From NCBI RefSeq assembly GCF_006715045.1, contig NZ_VFML01000001.1, positions 2,200,501 to 2,264,500 on the forward strand: a stretch of DNA of 64,000 nucleotides, given 5' to 3'. This DNA comes from Amycolatopsis cihanbeyliensis. GTDB lineage: Bacteria > Actinomycetota > Actinomycetes > Mycobacteriales > Pseudonocardiaceae. Positions 63,402 to 64,000 of this stretch are shown in pieces; within the stretch, counting starts at the first letter, position 1; every line of letters begins with the position of its first letter. The position numbers were made by a program, and so were the translations under genes. The notes under the pieces are model-generated. The model was not told the DNA's origin and did no database searches. It saw nothing but the letters and a program-made list of their open reading frames with translations.

Positions 63402-64000
63402 CTACTGGGTAATGCGGATCGGGTTGACGATGTCGGCCGTCACGGTGAGCAGGACCACGGCCCCGCCGATGAACACCAGCACCATGGTCACCGCGGACAG
63501 CTTCGTGTAGTCCACCGGCCCGCCCGCGGCCTTGCCGCGCAGCTTGCGCAACCAGTCGCGGACCTTCTCGTACCAGGTCACCGCGATATGCCCGCCATCG
63601 AGCGGGAGCAACGGCAGCAGGTTGAACACGCCGATGAAGAAGTTCAGGCTGGCCAGCAGCAGCAGGAACAGGGTCCACAGGCCCTGCTCGACGGCCTCAC
63701 CGCCGATCCGGCTGGCGCCGACCACGCTCATCGGGGTGTTCGGGTCCCGTTCCTCGCCGAAGATGGACTCGACCACGGCGGGGATACGCTCGGGGAACTC
63801 CAGCAAGCGCTGCCAGGTCTGTACGAACATCTCCCCGGTGAAGCTGGCGGCGCCGCCGATCGCGGCGATCGGGCCGTAGTCGAACATCCGCGGGAAGGTG
63901 ACCCCGATCGAGCCGGTCTCCACGATCTGCGGCGACCCGGAGGGGTTCTGCGGGTCGACCATCGGCCGTTCCACCTTGGCCACGTCCACCCGCAGCTGGA
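63402..64000 (-). CDS. rip1: Site-2 zinc metalloprotease Rip1/RseP, C-terminal part
   Basis: The 5' part lies beyond the window; about 199 codons are present. The end of the PDZ region (IVETGSIGVTF) is followed by a transmembrane helix with the S2P second metal motif FNLLPLLPLDGGHIAVTWYEK (its Asp is a zinc ligand) and a last helix (VTMVLVFIGGAVVLLTVTADI). The HExxH motif is outside. Rip1 cleaves anti-sigma factors in the membrane. It sits 122 bp upstream of ispG, as in mycobacteria. Confidence 0.92.
   Translation of the reverse strand, partial: QLRVDVAKVERPMVDPQNPSGSPQIVETGSIGVTFPRMFDYGPIAAIGGAASFTGEMFVQTWQRLLEFPERIPAVVESIFGEERDPNTPMSVVGASRIGGEAVEQGLWTLFLLLLASLNFFIGVFNLLPLLPLDGGHIAVTWYEKVRDWLRKLRGKAAGGPVDYTKLSAVTMVLVFIGGAVVLLTVTADIVNPIRITQ

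Overview
The window is high-GC actinobacterial chromosome, most likely from the Pseudonocardiales (Amycolatopsis, Saccharopolyspora or Saccharomonospora type). The evidence is gene content: mycothione reductase, an Lsr2-type nucleoid protein domain, DUF3052 and DUF3145 proteins, a homodimeric AceE, a DesA3-type desaturase with its reductase, many GTG/TTG starts and many apparently leaderless genes. Only one KAS II follows the ACP and no accD6 is present, unlike the mycobacterial kasA-kasB-accD6 locus, which fits a lineage without mycolic acids. I see no transposase, integrase, phage gene, CRISPR array or secondary-metabolite cluster.

Layout. 1-3.2 kb: an incomplete secreted GH87-type alpha-1,3-glucanase, then tRNA-Val with two strong hairpins. 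3.5-15 kb: ahpE and DUF3052 diverge from aceE, lldD and a TM-helix protein follow, then a PucR/CdaR-like regulator leads fabD-fabH-acpP-fabF. This is the M. tuberculosis Rv2238c-Rv2245 neighbourhood with insertions. 15-20 kb: a membrane protein, DUF3145, a secreted subtilase, a NERD-like membrane protein, and an unusual protein joining an Lsr2 N-terminal domain to a histone-H1-like Lys/Ala tail. 20-26.4 kb: the three-gene pntAa-pntAb-pntB transhydrogenase, and a TetR regulator divergent from a ferredoxin reductase, an acyl-CoA desaturase and a small acidic protein. 26.4-36 kb: fadH, a two-component system with a lipoprotein, and a series of small regulator/membrane/enzyme genes, many leaderless and with palindromic operators. 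36-44.7 kb: a TAP-type peptidase, proS, a VOC protein, yaaA and two tandem secreted subtilases. 44.9-51.7 kb: a large LAL-type regulator, a RIO kinase, a DEAD-box helicase with a long leader, and bioF. 51.7-57 kb: a membrane protein, a secreted trypsin, an M15 lipoprotein overlapping cobQ, and mtr. 57-64 kb: a CynX-like MFS exporter divergent from a FadR-type GntR regulator, then map, a GNAT enzyme, a VOC protein with an AraC regulator, ispG and the 3' part of rip1, similar in order to Rv2861c-Rv2869c.

How the genes work together. The 4.9-15 kb block links pyruvate and lactate oxidation to acetyl-CoA with the initiation and elongation enzymes of type II fatty-acid synthesis. The 23-28 kb block handles acyl-chain desaturation and degradation of the resulting unsaturated acyl-CoAs, and the transhydrogenase just before it can supply NADPH. 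Four secreted serine proteases and a TAP peptidase give a strongly proteolytic secretome. The most unusual items are the Lsr2/H1-like fusion (19517-20146) and a family of intergenic repeat/palindrome elements that share a 'GAACGGCA' core and sit exactly at three convergent gene ends (20.2, 41.0 and 57.0 kb).
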